Source: Cryptomeria japonica
Lineage: Eukaryota > Streptophyta > Pinopsida > Cupressales > Cupressaceae
DNA: 64,000 nucleotides
Assembly (NCBI RefSeq): GCF_030272615.1
Contig: NC_081408.1
Coordinates: 399,493,889 to 399,557,888, forward strand
Reading direction: 5' to 3'
A program made the position numbers and the translations under genes. Under the pieces are notes generated by a model. The model had not been told where the DNA came from and did not search any database. It saw only the letters and a list, made by a program, of their open reading frames with translations. Positions 1-12,102 of this stretch are shown here, one piece after another (the first letter of the stretch is position 1; every line of letters starts with the position of its first letter).

Positions 1-249
1 ATGTAACAACATTCTAAATATTAAAAGCTTTATAATTGACTTTTATGTGTCTTGAGTAGCTTTATGTAGTGTATTTATGAATGATTAAAACAAATGCAAT
101 TATTTTGGTGTATATGAATGCACAAATGTCATCTATATCTTTCCAATTTGTTGTTCAATTTTATATGTAATTCTATACCTAATGAATAGGAACTAATTTG
201 GTACCATGCACCAATCTCACATCATCAAACAAAATATAAATTAGTGTAA
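1..249. other. Non-coding flank left of element A
   Basis: AT-rich sequence with no convincing ORF, RNA gene or terminal repeat. It ends at the GAGTG target-site duplication (250-254) of element A and should be continuous with the sequence that resumes at 14674. Confidence 0.6.
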
Positions 250-254
250 GAGTG

Positions 255-1672
255 TGATGCAGAGCCTGCCTTATATCCTCCCAAAAACTCCAAGATGTAT
301 GACACTGACCCCTCAAAACAACAATAGGATCCTATCAAGGCAAGGCTCTACAACATTAGTTCAACACCTCTCAATCTCCAAGACTCATACTTACTCAAAT
401 TGGGTAATTTGCTCCAACATACACTTTGAAACCTCCAAGGGTTACTGACCATTACCACACTTGTTTTGGGTCAAACATGACTCACCTAGACCAGATCAAA
501 CACTGGTTGTAAGGATTCAACAACATTCCCTATAGCACCTTCACAATTAGGCCTATTTGCTAGTAGCCCTTTGAAACGGGTAAAGGGACCTAAAGTCCAA
601 AATTTTCCAAACACCCTGAAAAACAAGTCACGGATTCAAATACCCTTTTGGGCCTTACACAATTCCCCAAAGGAAGGGTCAAGGTTTGACAAACAAAGGT
701 CTGAAATCGGTGAGGGTCAACTGTCCTAAAGGGCTAATTAGGTCTCCATTTGTGAAGCAACTATGTCCAAATGAACAAACCATACAATCACAACCCCATG
801 AGCATGTGGGGAACCATAAACCATCATGGATTCCAGGGTTACACACCTGGAATCATCGTCATTTGCATTCTAGGGTAACTTTGTTGTTTAAGGACTAGGT
901 AGCCACATAGAGATGTCTACCTAGGGTTGGTTCAACCACACACCTCCCTTGCTCCTCTTGAAAAAATCTTTTGGAATCTTAGAATACACTGGCCATACTT
1001 TCATTTCATCCAATCCCATGAGTCTCAGATTGATAAATTGCAAGTTATGGCCATGGAGAAGCAAAACCCTAGGTAAACCCTGGTTTCCCGGGCACCTACA
1101 ACAAAATTGGAATAACAGGAGCAAACCACACAATCTGAACCTCAAACCAAAGCCAAATCAAATTTTATTCACTATCCTAACAAAGTCACATCATTGGGTA
1201 TTGATCCCAATCCATACAATGCCGTACCCCATACCAAAACTCCAGAATTGCAGGAAAAACTCATAATTTCATTAGTTTGCAGTCATCAAAACTTTCCTCC
1301 GTACAATCTAACCTTGGGAATTGGATCCACAAGGTGTATATACCACTCCACAACTTCTCTCAACCAAAACAAGAGGTTAGAGCCATTGGAGGATTTCAAA
1401 CAAACAAAAATGCAAAAATTGCATAAAACTTGCTTATGACAACTTTTGACAAAGTTGTCAAAATGTCATTTCTCGCCTCCTAATGCCTTGGGTTAAGACT
1501 AAACCCTCCTAAAACACACTAGAAGCACTAAAACTACTAGGATAACTATATCCTACACACAATTGATCCCCTTTTGTCCAAAAGTCCTAATTGGCTTATC
1601 AAGATGCCAAAATAGGAGTTTGGCTCACAAGATGGGGTCTTTAATTAAAAACACAGAATGCATGTTTGAAAC
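255..1672 (-). repeat. Element A 3' LTR, first part
   Basis: Direct repeat of 13165-14570, with a few substitutions and small indels. It is interrupted at 1672 by insertion of element B and continues at 8367. The short plus-strand ORFs inside it recur in the other LTR and are not genes. Confidence 0.92.
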
Positions 1673-2489
1673 TGTTGGCATATGGACACTCCAATGAGAC
1701 ATTGTGTGTGATTGAAGGTTTTTTCATTGATGGCAACCTTGCAATCCTATGGCACTGGCAAGACATTCTACCGGCAAAGCATTATTCAAGCAAGACAGTG
1801 CACCGACATCAACAAGACCACTCTACACCGGCACCGGCACCGGCACCGGCACAGAAGAAAAGATGTATACCGGCACAGAGGCCGATATGATTTTTGATAT
1901 GTAATATTTTGTTTATTATTGTAAGCCGACTTGGCAAATTGCAAAATGACTCTTGTATATAAAAGAGATCATTATAGACATTTGTAGGAGAGGTAAGGTA
2001 GCAAAAAGAAAATTATGAGACAGACCTAATGTGTGAATTATAGGTCAAGGGTATATGTAAAGAACAGAGCAAGAACCGGTACTGAATTTGGCATTGAAGA
2101 TGCTATTATAAAGCAGTACAGAATATTGGATTAGCATAATCCTCATTGTAAGTCAGTGTGACTTCTCACTGAGCAGTGTGCTCTAAGCAGTTGGCCTTCC
2201 TGCATGTGCAGGCCCCTATTGTAAGTAATATTCTCTTATTGGCCAGTAAGTGAATATTGTGGGTCACAAATCCCACCGAGGTTTTTCCCACACCAGGTTT
2301 CCTCGTTAAACATCTTGTGTTATGGTGTTCTTTTCATGTGGATGTTTTTTATTCTGTTTATTACATTAATTCTTGCATACCGGTACACTGTTACTTTATG
2401 TTCTGCATGTTTTGTCTTAAAAAAATTACATTACCGGTCAAATACTGATTCACCCCCACCCCCTCTCAGTATCTGTGGGAACCCTAACA
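1673..2489 (+). repeat. Element B 5' LTR
   Basis: 817 bp, TGTTGGCATATGG to CCCTAACA. Contains a TATA box (TATATAAAA, 1956-1964), a (CCGGCA)n microsatellite near 1829-1855, a GTGGG/CCCAC hairpin at 2259-2276 and the Copia-like U5 module at 2277-2306. Confidence 0.94.
1956..1964 (+). promoter_or_regulatory. Element B LTR TATA box
   Basis: TATATAAAA, with the transcript start expected about 30 bases downstream. The same box is in the 3' LTR at 7819. Confidence 0.6.
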
Positions 2490-2490
2490 A

Positions 2491-2503
2491 TTGGTATCAG
2501 AGT
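2491..2503 (+). other. Element B primer-binding site
   Basis: TTGGTATCAGAGT lies one base after the LTR. It matches the initiator-Met tRNA end except for its last base. Confidence 0.85.
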
Positions 2504-2560
2504 CTGGTCCTCTATTTTCAGAAGCCTAACAGCTTGAGGAAGATCTTGACAGCGGTAAAA

Positions 2561-3748
2561 ATGGAAAATCTTATGAAGCAACTTGAAGGAGCTCTTACTG
2601 ACTATGATACGGAGAAGTTGAAAAATATCAAATTAGAAGATGATTTAAAAGCAGCTCAGGATATCATTCAAGCACTTCAAGAAAATCTTACTGTTACAAG
2701 AAATAAGAGAAGAGAACTTTGTGAAAAATTGCAAAATGAGAATGATGAAAAGGAATCACTTAATGATATGATAAGCAAGTTGAAACAAGAGATCATGACA
2801 ACAAAAAATGAAATGCAGGATATGACTATGAGATTTTGCAAAGAGATTAAGGACAGAAAGAAGAATGAAGAAGAATTGACCAGAAGACTAAGTGATGCAG
2901 CAAATGAGAACACAAGACTTAGCTATGAAAATGACATGTTGAAGACAGATCTGATGCATACTCAGAATGACTCGAATGAACTAATGAGACAAAAAGAAAT
3001 CTTGGAAAGGGAATTGGAAACTGCAAATCAACACAAAGAAAAACTCAAGAAAAGCTCAGAAGAACTTGGTACCTTATTGAAGAATCAAAAACCCAAAGGT
3101 GACACTTCTGGAATTGGATTTGAAGTTGGAGAAAGCTCCGGTACTGCAAATACTCAGGATCACAACAAACCGGTAAGACCTCCTAATACTTATAAATTCA
3201 ATGGAAAATGCTTTAACTGTAATAAATATGGTCATAGGGCAAACAAATGTAGATCTAGGAATTATCAGAATATCAATCCTCCCACCGGTCAATGCTCCAA
3301 ATGCAACAAAGTTGGTCATAACTCTGAAAACTGCAGAATGAATGTAAGATGTTATGTTTGTGGAAGATTTGGACATTTATCAAATCAATGCAGAACACAA
3401 ACCGGCATAGGTTATGGGAAAGCTATTCAGAAAAATAATGTAACTTGTTATGCATGTAACAAGATTGGTCATATTGCTAAATTTTGTAGAAGTAAAGGTA
3501 CACCGGTAGACAACAAAAGTACTAGCTTGAAAGGTAAAGAAAAGGTTGAAGAGGTTAAGCAAGAATTCTCAAAGCAATGGATTAGAAAAGCTGATCTAAA
3601 TATTGGGAATACTCCTCCACCGGTAGAACCAACAAATGCTCCACTGGCAGGACAATGTGATACTCCACCGGCAGGACAGAGCAGTGCTCCACGACAGAAA
3701 GTTCTTCATTTAATTGAAGAAAATTATCTTGAGGGTTTGGCAATCTAA
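2561..3748 (+). CDS. Element B ORF1: Gag-like protein with four zinc knuckles
   Basis: 395 codons from ATG 2561, chosen because the frame upstream is LTR and leader. The reading frame is intact. Residues ~1-185 are charged and heptad-like (coiled coil expected: repeated E/K/L/N-rich runs), replacing the globular capsid domain seen in ordinary gypsy Gag. Four CCHC knuckles follow: CFNCNKYGHRANKC (217), CSKCNKVGHNSENC (245), CYVCGRFGHLSNQC (264) and CYACNKIGHIAKFC (296). The C-terminus is Pro-rich (TPPPVEPT, PPAGQ). Most plant Gags carry one or two knuckles. Likely role is RNA binding and packaging (inference). ORF2 follows after 268 bp. A decayed homologue with four knuckle positions lies in element K. 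Confidence 0.85.
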   Translation: MENLMKQLEGALTDYDTEKLKNIKLEDDLKAAQDIIQALQENLTVTRNKRRELCEKLQNENDEKESLNDMISKLKQEIMTTKNEMQDMTMRFCKEIKDRKKNEEELTRRLSDAANENTRLSYENDMLKTDLMHTQNDSNELMRQKEILERELETANQHKEKLKKSSEELGTLLKNQKPKGDTSGIGFEVGESSGTANTQDHNKPVRPPNTYKFNGKCFNCNKYGHRANKCRSRNYQNINPPTGQCSKCNKVGHNSENCRMNVRCYVCGRFGHLSNQCRTQTGIGYGKAIQKNNVTCYACNKIGHIAKFCRSKGTPVDNKSTSLKGKEKVEEVKQEFSKQWIRKADLNIGNTPPPVEPTNAPLAGQCDTPPAGQSSAPRQKVLHLIEENYLEGLAI

Positions 3749-4016
3749 TGACACATGTGCTATTATTCCCTCGGTTAGAGAAAAGAAGTTGAAAATCACT
3801 CATTACCGGCAAATAAAGTTAAGTGAATAAATTACCGACAAGCAATTAATGTGGTAGGTAGCGAAAAAGACTATAAAATAAGGTTTTGGCTCCATTTCAT
3901 TTCACTATGATTTCAAACTTTCAGAGAGCGCGAAGATTTCTGAGCTAAGGCATTTCGAGCAAGAAGCAAGCACACTCCAAGCAATCATTCATCCAAGACA
4001 GAAAAAGGTATTTATC
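3749..4016 (+). promoter_or_regulatory. Element B inter-ORF region with possible internal promoter
   Basis: 268 bp between ORF1 and ORF2. TATAAAATA at 3872-3880, about 140 bp before the ORF2 ATG, could start a separate ORF2 transcript (inference). The string AAAAGGTATTTATC just before the ATG also occurs upstream of ORF2 in element K (63503-63516). Confidence 0.4.
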
Positions 4017-7000
4017 ATGGCATCCACCTCTGCAATTGAATACATAGCGAACCCTACTGTTGTGGAAGTAATTAAAAGACCTAGGCCCGTATTTCAGTTG
4101 GTCCCCGAAATAGCAAAGAAAGATGATACCTTAGGTGCATTCTCTCAAATCCCTAAAGGTGTTGTATATGCTGAAGACCCTAGAATGTATATTCACTGCA
4201 ATATTGAAGAGCTAGGAGATGAGGAAATCAAAACCATGTACAAAACTAAGATATGTGATGGTACCGGCAATATCAAAGCTGAACACAAAATCATTGAAAC
4301 CCTAGGATTCACAGAAATCCTTAGTATTCCTGAATTTCCTAAGGATGTGATTAGGATAGTATTAAGCAGAGTTCATGGAGAATTTTTTTGGTTAGATACA
4401 ATTCATAAGATCACCAAGCAAGCGGTAAAGGCTGTCACAGGGTTACCGGCCACCGGTAAAAGACCAGATAAAAACAAGAAAGTTTCAAATGATTTAGTCA
4501 TTGACCTAACAGGTGCAACATCTGATAAAAGATCTTTAAGGGTTAATGATGTAAAGGATACAAATGTGAGATTCATAAGCATGATATTAGGTTACAAAGC
4601 CACTCATGCCAATAGACTCAACTCAGTTTCAAGTTTATGCATCAAGAGTGCTTATGACATAATAACCAACAATGCAAAAATTGACATATGTGAATGGCTA
4701 AAGGATGAACTGATAGACAACCTTGGAAAGATAAAGAAGGATAAGAAAGGAACCTTCAGATTTGGGAATCTGTTAGTGTGTCTAATGCTTCATATAACAA
4801 AACAAGTTCCTGGTATAGGATATAAAGATTTCGGATATGAAATACCGGTAGGAAAGTAATTGACAGAACTGTTCTATACCATGGGCGAGAATAAGGAAAA
4901 CAGCATTCATGACTTTTTCCAAGCACTAAAGACAAAAATGAAGAAAAGGACAAGGTTATCACAGAAGATTGTAGACAAATACAAAGATGATATATGCTTT
5001 GTTATCAAAAAGGATGAAATATGGATGGAAGCAGTCATCCCCAGGACAATCTGGGTAACAGAAATGGGCTATGAAACAGATGACCACATAGTTGAAACTT
5101 ATGCCAAAGCACTTCTGGAAGCCCCCAATGAACCTAAAGAAGAAATATTTGGTAGTGTTGAAACTATAGAAAGCCAAATTCAGTCCAAGAAAAGAGTGAA
5201 GAAGGTAGAAGCATTTGTGAGAAAAGGATCCAGACAAGCAAAAGCCATTAAGGAAGATGTATTAAAGAAAACCGGCATAACTGAAGATGAGTTGGCAGCC
5301 CCACAACCTGAAGCTCATCTATCACCGGTAGGTACTTCCTCAGAAGGAGATATACCAGCAACTTTTAAAAGAGTTGTTAGGAAAAGAGATCCCTAACCGG
5401 CAACCACTCCTTCACCTAGAAGGACAAGGCAAAAGCAACAAGCTGTGAGATCTCCAATCAGAAAGGTCACACCTAAAAAGAAGCTGACCCCTAAGAAAAA
5501 GAAAAAGGCAAAAACTGACTTGGCACCTCTAGACATTTTGTTAAATGAGATCATAGAGGAAGGAAAACTGAAGAACATAGGGAAAATTTATGACACCCTA
5601 TCGGTTGATGAGAAAGGGCAAGTTGAGGAGAGTGTAATATTACACATGGACATGTTTACAAAGTTTTTGATGCAAGTCTTAAATGAAATTCCTGATGACT
5701 TATACAAAAGACTGGAGGCCAGAAGGCAAGGAGTAATTGAACTGGACAAGAAAATAAAAATAGAAAAACTACTTGCAGTATATCCGGTAAACTCCCCAAA
5801 AGAAATTGATGATCTGATAGCTCAAGCTAACCTGACAGTTTTTTCCACTGCACACAAGCAAATTTCACTGATGGCAGGTAGAGTTACAGAGGTTTCAGAG
5901 GAAACAGAAGATGGTTGGGACATATTTTTGGTTGAAAAAGAAAAACAAGAAGAATATAGGAATCCCAAGCCTATTAAGGTATATCAGAAGGACAAAGGGA
6001 AAGGGAAAGTTGGTGGACCTCCAAGCATAAAGATTAAAGATAACCTACCTCCACCTGTAAAAATTACAATCCCTGAAAACCAACCGGCAACTGAAAGCAT
6101 GGATGCAGAGGATAGCAATACAAATCCTAAAGTCCTATTTACTGTAAATGTTGATACCCAAAAGATCAACATAACAGTTCATAAAGACCCAAGTGAAAAA
6201 TAAGATATAGCCAAAGAGCCTCCGGTAACAGGAAATACAGAGCAACCGGCAGCGGATACAAGGAAAAAGATGGAATCTGAAGCACAAACAGAGAAACCGA
6301 CAGAGCTAAAGGCTCCAGAACAGATGCCATCGATAAGAAATGAAGCAGGAAAATCAGTGCTAAAGGAAATGCAGACACAAACTGACCTGCCAGAGGTCCA
6401 TACAAGCATGGTCACTTCCACCGGTACTCAGTTTGTTGGGTCACCATCAAGGTCAACAAATGTGACTGAGGTATTACTTGAATCCATCAAGAAAATAACT
6501 GACTATAGCTCACAAGCTTACAAAGCAATAGATGATTCAATACCAATTTTGAAAACAATAGCTCCTAATTGTAATATAGATAATAAAGATTCTTTAGGAC
6601 AGTTAGATACACTATGTAAATACATTTCTGGAAATATTGAACAAATAAAGGTAGAATCTGTAAAGGACATTGTAGAAAAGGAGAAACATAAATTCTTTGA
6701 GGAAGGAATTAAGAAGTGTAATAGAGATTTTGACACACTTCTACCAGAACTGTTTTGTTTGTTAAAAGAGTACAAAAACCTGTACAAAGACACATGCAAA
6801 ACAAACTTCCTGACTATAGATATAGACAAGAAGATAAGCAAGATACAGGAAGAGATAAACAAGCTTGCAGACAATTTTGTCAACTCACCGGATTCATTAT
6901 CTATTTTTGAAGGTAAGTTAGCAAATTTTGAGGCAGAATTACTTAAACAGGAGAAAGAGAAAGAGACAATAATAAATAAGGCAAACTACTTGAGATCTAA

Positions 7001-7325
7001 ACTGAGTCCAAGATTGGCTTATCTAACATCTCTACGGAAGGAAACCTCAGAGGCATTAACACCGGGAAGTAAAACATCGACAAAGCAATTGTAGCATCTC
7101 ACCGGCACTGTGAAGAGAACTGAAACAACAATAAAAGATAGCAAAAAGTTTATGGATAGTACATTAACACCGGGAAGTAAAACATCGACAAAGCAATTGT
7201 AGCATCTCACCGGCACTGTGAAGAGAACTGAAACAACAATAAAAGATAGCAAAAAGTTTATGGATAGTATAAACTTAATTTTGGGCGATCTTTTTCAGAT
7301 AATAACTACCCAACTACAAGGTTGA
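4017..7325 (+). pseudogene. Element B ORF2: long unknown protein, broken only by point stops
   Basis: From ATG 4017 one frame runs 1,102 codons to TGA 7323-7325 with five internal stops: TAA at 4857, 5394 and 6201, and TAG at 7092 and 7200 (the last two are copies made by a 108-bp duplication). There is no frameshift. I do not recognise the family. Residues ~1-150 are conserved in element K (GAF..P.GV, YIH..LEEL, ILSRV..EF.WLD, L.ATG). Residues ~150-280 contain VNDVKDTNVRF and RLNSVSSL. A Lys-rich stretch near residue 485 (TPKKKLTPKKKKKAK) looks like a nuclear-localisation signal. The second half is hydrophilic and coiled-coil-like. No polymerase, integrase or protease motif is seen. It was probably one ORF at insertion, and each stop is one C-to-T change from CAA or CAG. 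Readthrough or several short proteins are alternatives. Confidence 0.72.
7053..7268 (+). repeat. 108-bp in-frame tandem duplication at the end of ORF2
   Basis: Units 7053-7160 and 7161-7268 are nearly identical and a multiple of three long. Both carry the same TAG stop, so the stop was there before the duplication. Confidence 0.9.
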
Positions 7326-7541
7326 GGTCATGGACCGGTATAACTACAAACTCTACTAACATCTTGACAACCTTTGTCATTGATGCCAAAGGGGGAGTAG
7401 TAGGATGAGAAAATTCAAAACACAGGGATCATATGCTCAGGGGGAGTCACTCATTTTTTTGGTAAATTTTTGGTCTACACATTTTTGGACATCTTTTTGG
7501 AATTTCTCATGAGTGTTGCCATCAATGCCAAAGGGGGAGAT
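7326..7541 (+). other. Element B 3' leader-out with doubled polypurine motif
   Basis: Non-coding. GATGCCAAAGGGGGAG occurs at about 7382-7397 and, as ATGCCAAAGGGGGAGAT, right before the 3' LTR (to 7541). The second is the working PPT by position. The motif is typical of plant Copia elements. Confidence 0.7.
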
Positions 7542-8361
7542 TGTTGGCATATGGACACTCCAATGAGACATTGTGTGTGACTGAAGGTTTTGTCATTGAT
7601 GGCAACCTTGCAATCCTATGGCACCAGCAAGACATTCTACCGACAAAGCATTATTCAAGCAAGACAGTGCACCGACATCAACAAGACCACTCTACACCGG
7701 CACCGGCACCGACACAGAAGAGAAGATGTATACCGGCATAGAGGCCGACAGGATTTTTGATATGTAATATTTTGTTTATTATTGTAAGCCTACTTGGCAA
7801 ATTGTAAAATGACTCTTGTATATAAAAGAGATCATTATAGACATTTGTAGGAGAAGTAAGGTAGCAAAAAGAAAATTATGAGACAGACCTAATGTGCGAA
7901 TTATAGGTCAAGGGTATATGTAAAGAACAGAGAAAGAACCGGTACTGAATCTGGCATTGAAGATGCTATTATAAAGCAATACATAATATTGGATTAGCAT
8001 AATCCTCATTGTAAGTCAGTGTGACTTCTCACTGAGCAGTGTGCTCTAGGCAGTTGGCCTTCCTGCATGTGCAGGCCCCTATTGTAAGTAATATTCTCTT
8101 ATTGGCCAGTAAGTGAATATTGTGGGTCACAAATCCCACCGAGGTTTTTCCCACACCGGGTTTCCTCGTTAAACATCTTGTGTTATGGTGTTCTTTTCAT
8201 GTGGATTTTTTTTATTCTGTTTATTACATTAATTCTTGCATACCGGTACACTATTACTTTATGTTCTGCATGTTTTGTCTTAAGAAAATTACATTACCGG
8301 TCAAATACTGATTCACCCCCCCCCCCCCCCCCCCCTCTCAGTATCTGTGGGAACCCTAATA
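7542..8361 (+). repeat. Element B 3' LTR
   Basis: 820 bp, close to identical to the 5' LTR by eye. Differences include fewer CCGGCA units, a run of about 19 C at 8317-8335, and terminal CA changed to TA. TATA box at 7819-7827. Confidence 0.94.
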
Positions 8362-8455
8362 GAAACACATGTAAAACATCCTAAAGACATGTTTCATTCC
8401 TTATCCTTCCTCCTTTGGGCCTGATTTATCAACTTGGAGGGGGTGCTCCTGCACC
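8362..8455 (-). repeat. Element A 3' LTR, second part
   Basis: Resumes the LTR after element B. It begins with the second copy of B's TSD (GAAAC, 8362-8366) and matches 14575-14668, ending GCACCA. Confidence 0.9.
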
Positions 8456-8470
8456 ATACTCCCCGGAAGA
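8456..8470 (-). other. Element A polypurine tract
   Basis: Minus strand CTTCCGGGGAGTA lies directly against the start of the 3' LTR. Position and purine content fit a plus-strand priming site. Confidence 0.65.
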
Positions 8471-8527
8471 AGAAATCTCAAGTCCACTTGAGATGAGAGC
8501 CCGCAGGTCTGCACCATGATCTTTGAT

Positions 8528-8806
8528 CTATTGTTCTGTCATCCAGATGGCTTCAAAATCGGGTTGTCCCTTCCAAGCCACCAAATATTCCATATAAACG
8601 TTGTTCCTTGTTCTCTTTGCAACCTTGGTGTCTAAAACCTTATGCAACTGTGGTGGTTCATGTTTGGGAATGTCATCATCTGCAATAACCTGAATTGTGT
8701 CTTCTCCTGCATCAACACTACATTTATAAAGAGTTGTCACATACATTAAAGATAGGTGGCAAACCAAGATCAGGTGGGAGTTGAAGTTCATAAGCATTTT
8801 GGCCAC
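8528..8806 (-). pseudogene. Element A C-terminal chromodomain
   Basis: Short frame overlapping the integrase tail in another phase (frameshift near 8800). HKVLDTKVAKRTRNNVYMEY then LVAWKGQPDFEAIWM is a clear chromodomain core (ILDxR...YLVKWKG.P..EATW in the family). In chromoviruses this module directs integration to particular chromatin. Its presence places element A among the chromoviruses. Confidence 0.85.
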
Positions 8807-9815
8807 ATTTTTTCAAGATTTGATAGGGTCCAATCTTTCTTTGCATAAGCTTTGTATATCTCCAATTTGGAAGTCTTTCCTTCTTCAAGTGAACCCATAC
8901 CAAGTCTCCCACATCAAACTGGACATCCCTCTTCTTCTTGTCAGCATGAGTTTTATATCTTTCTGTAGATTGTTGCAGGTGAGTTTTAACTTGGTCATGA
9001 ATCTCCTTTATGGCGGTAGCAAAGGTTTCCCCATCAACACTAATGACTTCTCCTTGAGATAGTTCTCTCAACTCCAACACACCCCTTGGGTGGATGCCAT
9101 ATACAACCTGGAAGGGTGACTTACCGATACTTCTATTCACTGTATCATTATAGGAGAATTCTACCTGAGACAATATGCTATCTCATCTCTCTCCATGCTG
9201 TCTAGTCAAACACCTTAGCATATTTCCCAATGACATGTTTACAACTTCAGTTTGGCCATCCGTTTGGGGATGGTAGGCTGAGGAGAAGGCTAGATTTGTG
9301 CCAAGCTTCTTCCAAAGGGTCCTCCAGAAGTGTCGAATAAATTTCACATCCCCATTAGAGCCTATGGTCAAAGGAAAACCAAGTATCCGGACAATCTCCT
9401 TGAAGAACAAGTCTGCAACATAAGAAGCAACACAAGTGGTTTTACATGGCAAGAAATGTGTCATTTTACTAAACCTATCCACCACTACAAAAACACTATC
9501 ATATCCTTTCCTTTTCCTAGGCAATCCTAATACAAAATCCATACTTATGCTTTCACATGGTCTTTAAGGAATGGGTAAACGCTGGTATAGGCCTGCATTT
9601 GTGGACTTCCCCTTTGCCTTTTGGCATATCACACATGTCTCCACAAATCTCCTGACATCTGTCTGCAGTTTGGGCCAAAAGTAGTGCATCTTCACTAAAT
9701 CTAGTGTCTTGTCAAGGCCAAAGTGGTCTGCCATTGCTCCACAATGTTTCTCCCTGATTATATTTAATCTCATAGAGAATTTGGGTATGCATAATTGTGC
9801 ACCCTTAAACAACAA
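8724..9815 (-). pseudogene. Element A integrase, inactivated
   Basis: After a frame change near 9805-9815, the minus strand encodes an HHCC zinc-binding domain (HCGAMADHFG with CVICQKAKG) and then the catalytic core (9183-9542: VVVDRFSKMTHF, SAYHPQTDGQTEVVN). The second catalytic Asp, usually TIVSDRD, reads TIGSNGD, so the DDE triad is damaged. The fragment 8724-9173 holds the integrase C-terminal module with the GDLVWVHLKKERLP signature. Integrase would insert cDNA into chromatin, but this copy should not work. Single stops fall at about 9174-9182 and 9543-9563. Confidence 0.87.
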
Positions 9816-11064
9816 TCCATTTTAAATTAAAAAATTCAAAGAAATCAACATGAAACCACTCATCAAATGAAGCACATACCTTATAGATCTCTCCAAAGTC
9901 TTCATCATCCTCATACATGGCTTTCAAGGAGTCTATTCCAACACTCTCCAACTGGATCTGATTTAAAGTTAGGACTCTTCTGCTCAAAGCATCAACCACC
10001 TTATTCTTGACCCCTTTCTTATGCTTAAGAGTGAAAGTGAAGGCTTGTAGGGTCTGCACCCACTTCATATGCCTGTGATTCAACTTTTCTTGGCTATTTA
10101 TAAAACTAAGGGCCTGATTGTCTGTGAAGACTATGAATTCTTTTGGCAGTAAGTAGTGTCTCCACTTTTTCAAGGATTGTATTAGAGCATACATCTCTAG
10201 ATCATAGGATGAATACCTCCTCTTTGCCTCATTTAACTTCTCACTGAAGAAGGCAATAGGACTTCCTTCCTGACTGAGCACTGCCCCAATAGCCATGTGA
10301 CTGGCATCACACTCCACTTGGAAGATCTTATTGAAATCAGGTAGGGCAAGGACTGGCTACTCTGCAACTTTTCTCTTCAATGTTTCAAAGGAGTTATCTA
10401 CCTCTTCTGTCCAACTGAACCTGCACTTTTGTCCTCCCTTTATGGTATCAAGCATAGGAGCACAAATATGGCTAAAGCCTCTTATAAACTTCCTATAGAA
10501 TGTGGCTAAGCCATGGAATCTTCTAACATCATTCATTGTTCTAGGTGTAGGCCAAGACAATATGGCACTCACCTTTTCTTGATCCAATTTTAACTCACCA
10601 TAGGATATTACAAATCCTAAGTAGATGATCTCTTCCTGCATAAACAAACACTATTCCAAATTGATCATTAATTTCTCTTCATGCAATCTCCTTAGGACCT
10701 GGTCTATATGTTTTAGGTTCTCTTCTTTGGTTTGACTGAAAATCAGAATGCCATCTAGGTAGACTATGACAAACTTTCCTATGAAAACCCTCAAAACCTC
10801 ATTCATTAACTTCATAAAGGTACTTGGTGCATTAGAAAAGCCAAAGGACATGACTTTCCACTCATACAACCCCTCATTTGTTTTAAATGCAGTCTTCCAC
10901 TCATCTCTCGGCCTAATCCTAATCTGATGATAGCCACTTTTCAAGGCAATTTTTGTAAAGTATCTAGCACCCCCCAAGCAATCTAACAAATCCTCAATCC
11001 TAGGCATTGGAAATCTATACTTGATAGTAATTCTGTTGATAGCCCTTGAGTCGGTGCAAAGCCT
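9805..11064 (-). pseudogene. Element A reverse transcriptase and RNase H, inactivated
   Basis: Three fragments in one minus-strand frame (10651-11007, 10357-10647, 9805-10317) cover RT and gypsy RNase H. RT landmarks are [27 protein letters not shown] and YLDG. The first catalytic Asp (normally KIDLKSGYHQ) is Ala, and the YLDD box reads YLDG, so the polymerase site is doubly lost. RNase H shows the MECDASHMAIGAVLSQ start, the SYDLEMYALIQSLKKWRHYL helix and the DNQAL motif. Stops near 10648 and between 10318 and 10356 break the frame. The domain order is standard. Confidence 0.88.
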
Positions 11065-12102
11065 TTAGGTGCCTTCCTTTTTGGGTGCCAAGACTGCAGG
11101 GACTGCACATGGGCTCAAACTTTTGCCAACCAGTCCGGACTCCAACAATTCTTCAATCTGCTTTGCCATCTCAACATTCTGATCAAGTGTGAGCTTGTAT
11201 GCTGCTTTATTAGGCAAGGTGGATACAGGTATAAGATCTATGAAATGGTTTATGTCTCTCATGGGAGGTAGTGACCTTGGCATGCTATCAGAGATGACAC
11301 CCTTGTACTTGTTTAGTAGTTGTTGCACTGTAGGGTCAACCAACCTCAATCTGTCTTCTTTCTTATCTTCAGACTTCTCCACCTTTGTCATTGTTGGACT
11401 AGGAATAAGGGCATAACAAACAATGCCTTCATCTGCCATGTTCTTCATGAATTGCTTTCCTCCTAACATCAACACCTTGGCCTCCTTGTGTTTGGTTTCC
11501 TCTTCACTCTCCATCAAAGGTAACAACTCAATCACTTTACCATCTTTAGTGATGGAATATGTGTTCCTAGCACCATCATGTTGTGCCTTTAAATCAAATT
11601 GCCATGGTCTCCCAAATAGAAGATGGCAAGCATCCATCTTTGCAATGTCAAACAACAATCTATCCTTATAGGTTCCAATCTGGAATTCTACCCAAGCCTG
11701 CTCTTCCACAACAACTTGCTGACCTTGGGCGAGCCATGAGACCTTGTAGGGGCAAGGGTGAGGTAGTCTCCCCATCTTTAGCTTCTCCACCATTTCTAGA
11801 GACGCAAAGTTTTCAGTTGAACCGGAGTCTATTAGAACCTTGCATACCTTTCCACCCGCTTTGCAAGTGGTCTTGAATAGGGATTTTCTCTGTGGGGACT
11901 CTTTATCAGCCATCTTCATGGTAGTTACTGCTCTTCTGATCATCAAAGCTTCACCTCTTTCAGGGTAGCCATAACTATCAGGGGTATTGACACTTTGGTA
12001 TGTATTTGCACTTGCCACACTTTGGCAATCAGCTTCTAGAACCAAGTTACTTCTCCTTTCCCCCATGGAACTAGTAGGTTTGTCAGGACATTTGTTGGCC
12101 AT
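11065..12102 (-). pseudogene. Element A aspartic protease and pol linker
   Basis: 345 codons without a stop, starting inside the Gag zinc knuckle. A retropepsin active site is visible (VLIDSGSTENFASLEM, about residues 85-100), followed by the downstream LLFGRPWQ motif. The C-terminal part leads into the RT connector (a VIELLPL stretch, then the SLPNKAAY-type motif before RT). The protease would cut the Gag-Pol polyprotein. The stop at 11062-11064 separates it from RT, and the frame is the same on both sides. It is the longest surviving piece of the element. Confidence 0.85.

Larger units (their letters stand above)
1673..8361 (+). mobile_element. Element B: two-ORF LTR retrotransposon without pol
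   Basis: A 6,689-bp element with LTRs at 1673-2489 and 7542-8361, inserted in the 3' LTR of element A (TSD GAAAC at 1668-1672 and 8362-8366). It has an initiator-Met-type PBS, a PPT of AAAGGGGGAGAT just before the right LTR, and a U5 sequence (GAGGTTTTTCCC...GGTTTCCTCGT) of the kind common in plant Copia elements. The ~5 kb interior has no RT, RNase H, integrase or recognisable protease. It encodes a Gag-like protein with four CCHC knuckles (2561-3748) and a second long frame (4017-7325) of unknown function. It would have to borrow a polymerase. It resembles the TR-GAG idea (non-autonomous elements encoding Gag), with the added large ORF2, which recurs in element K. Confidence 0.93.
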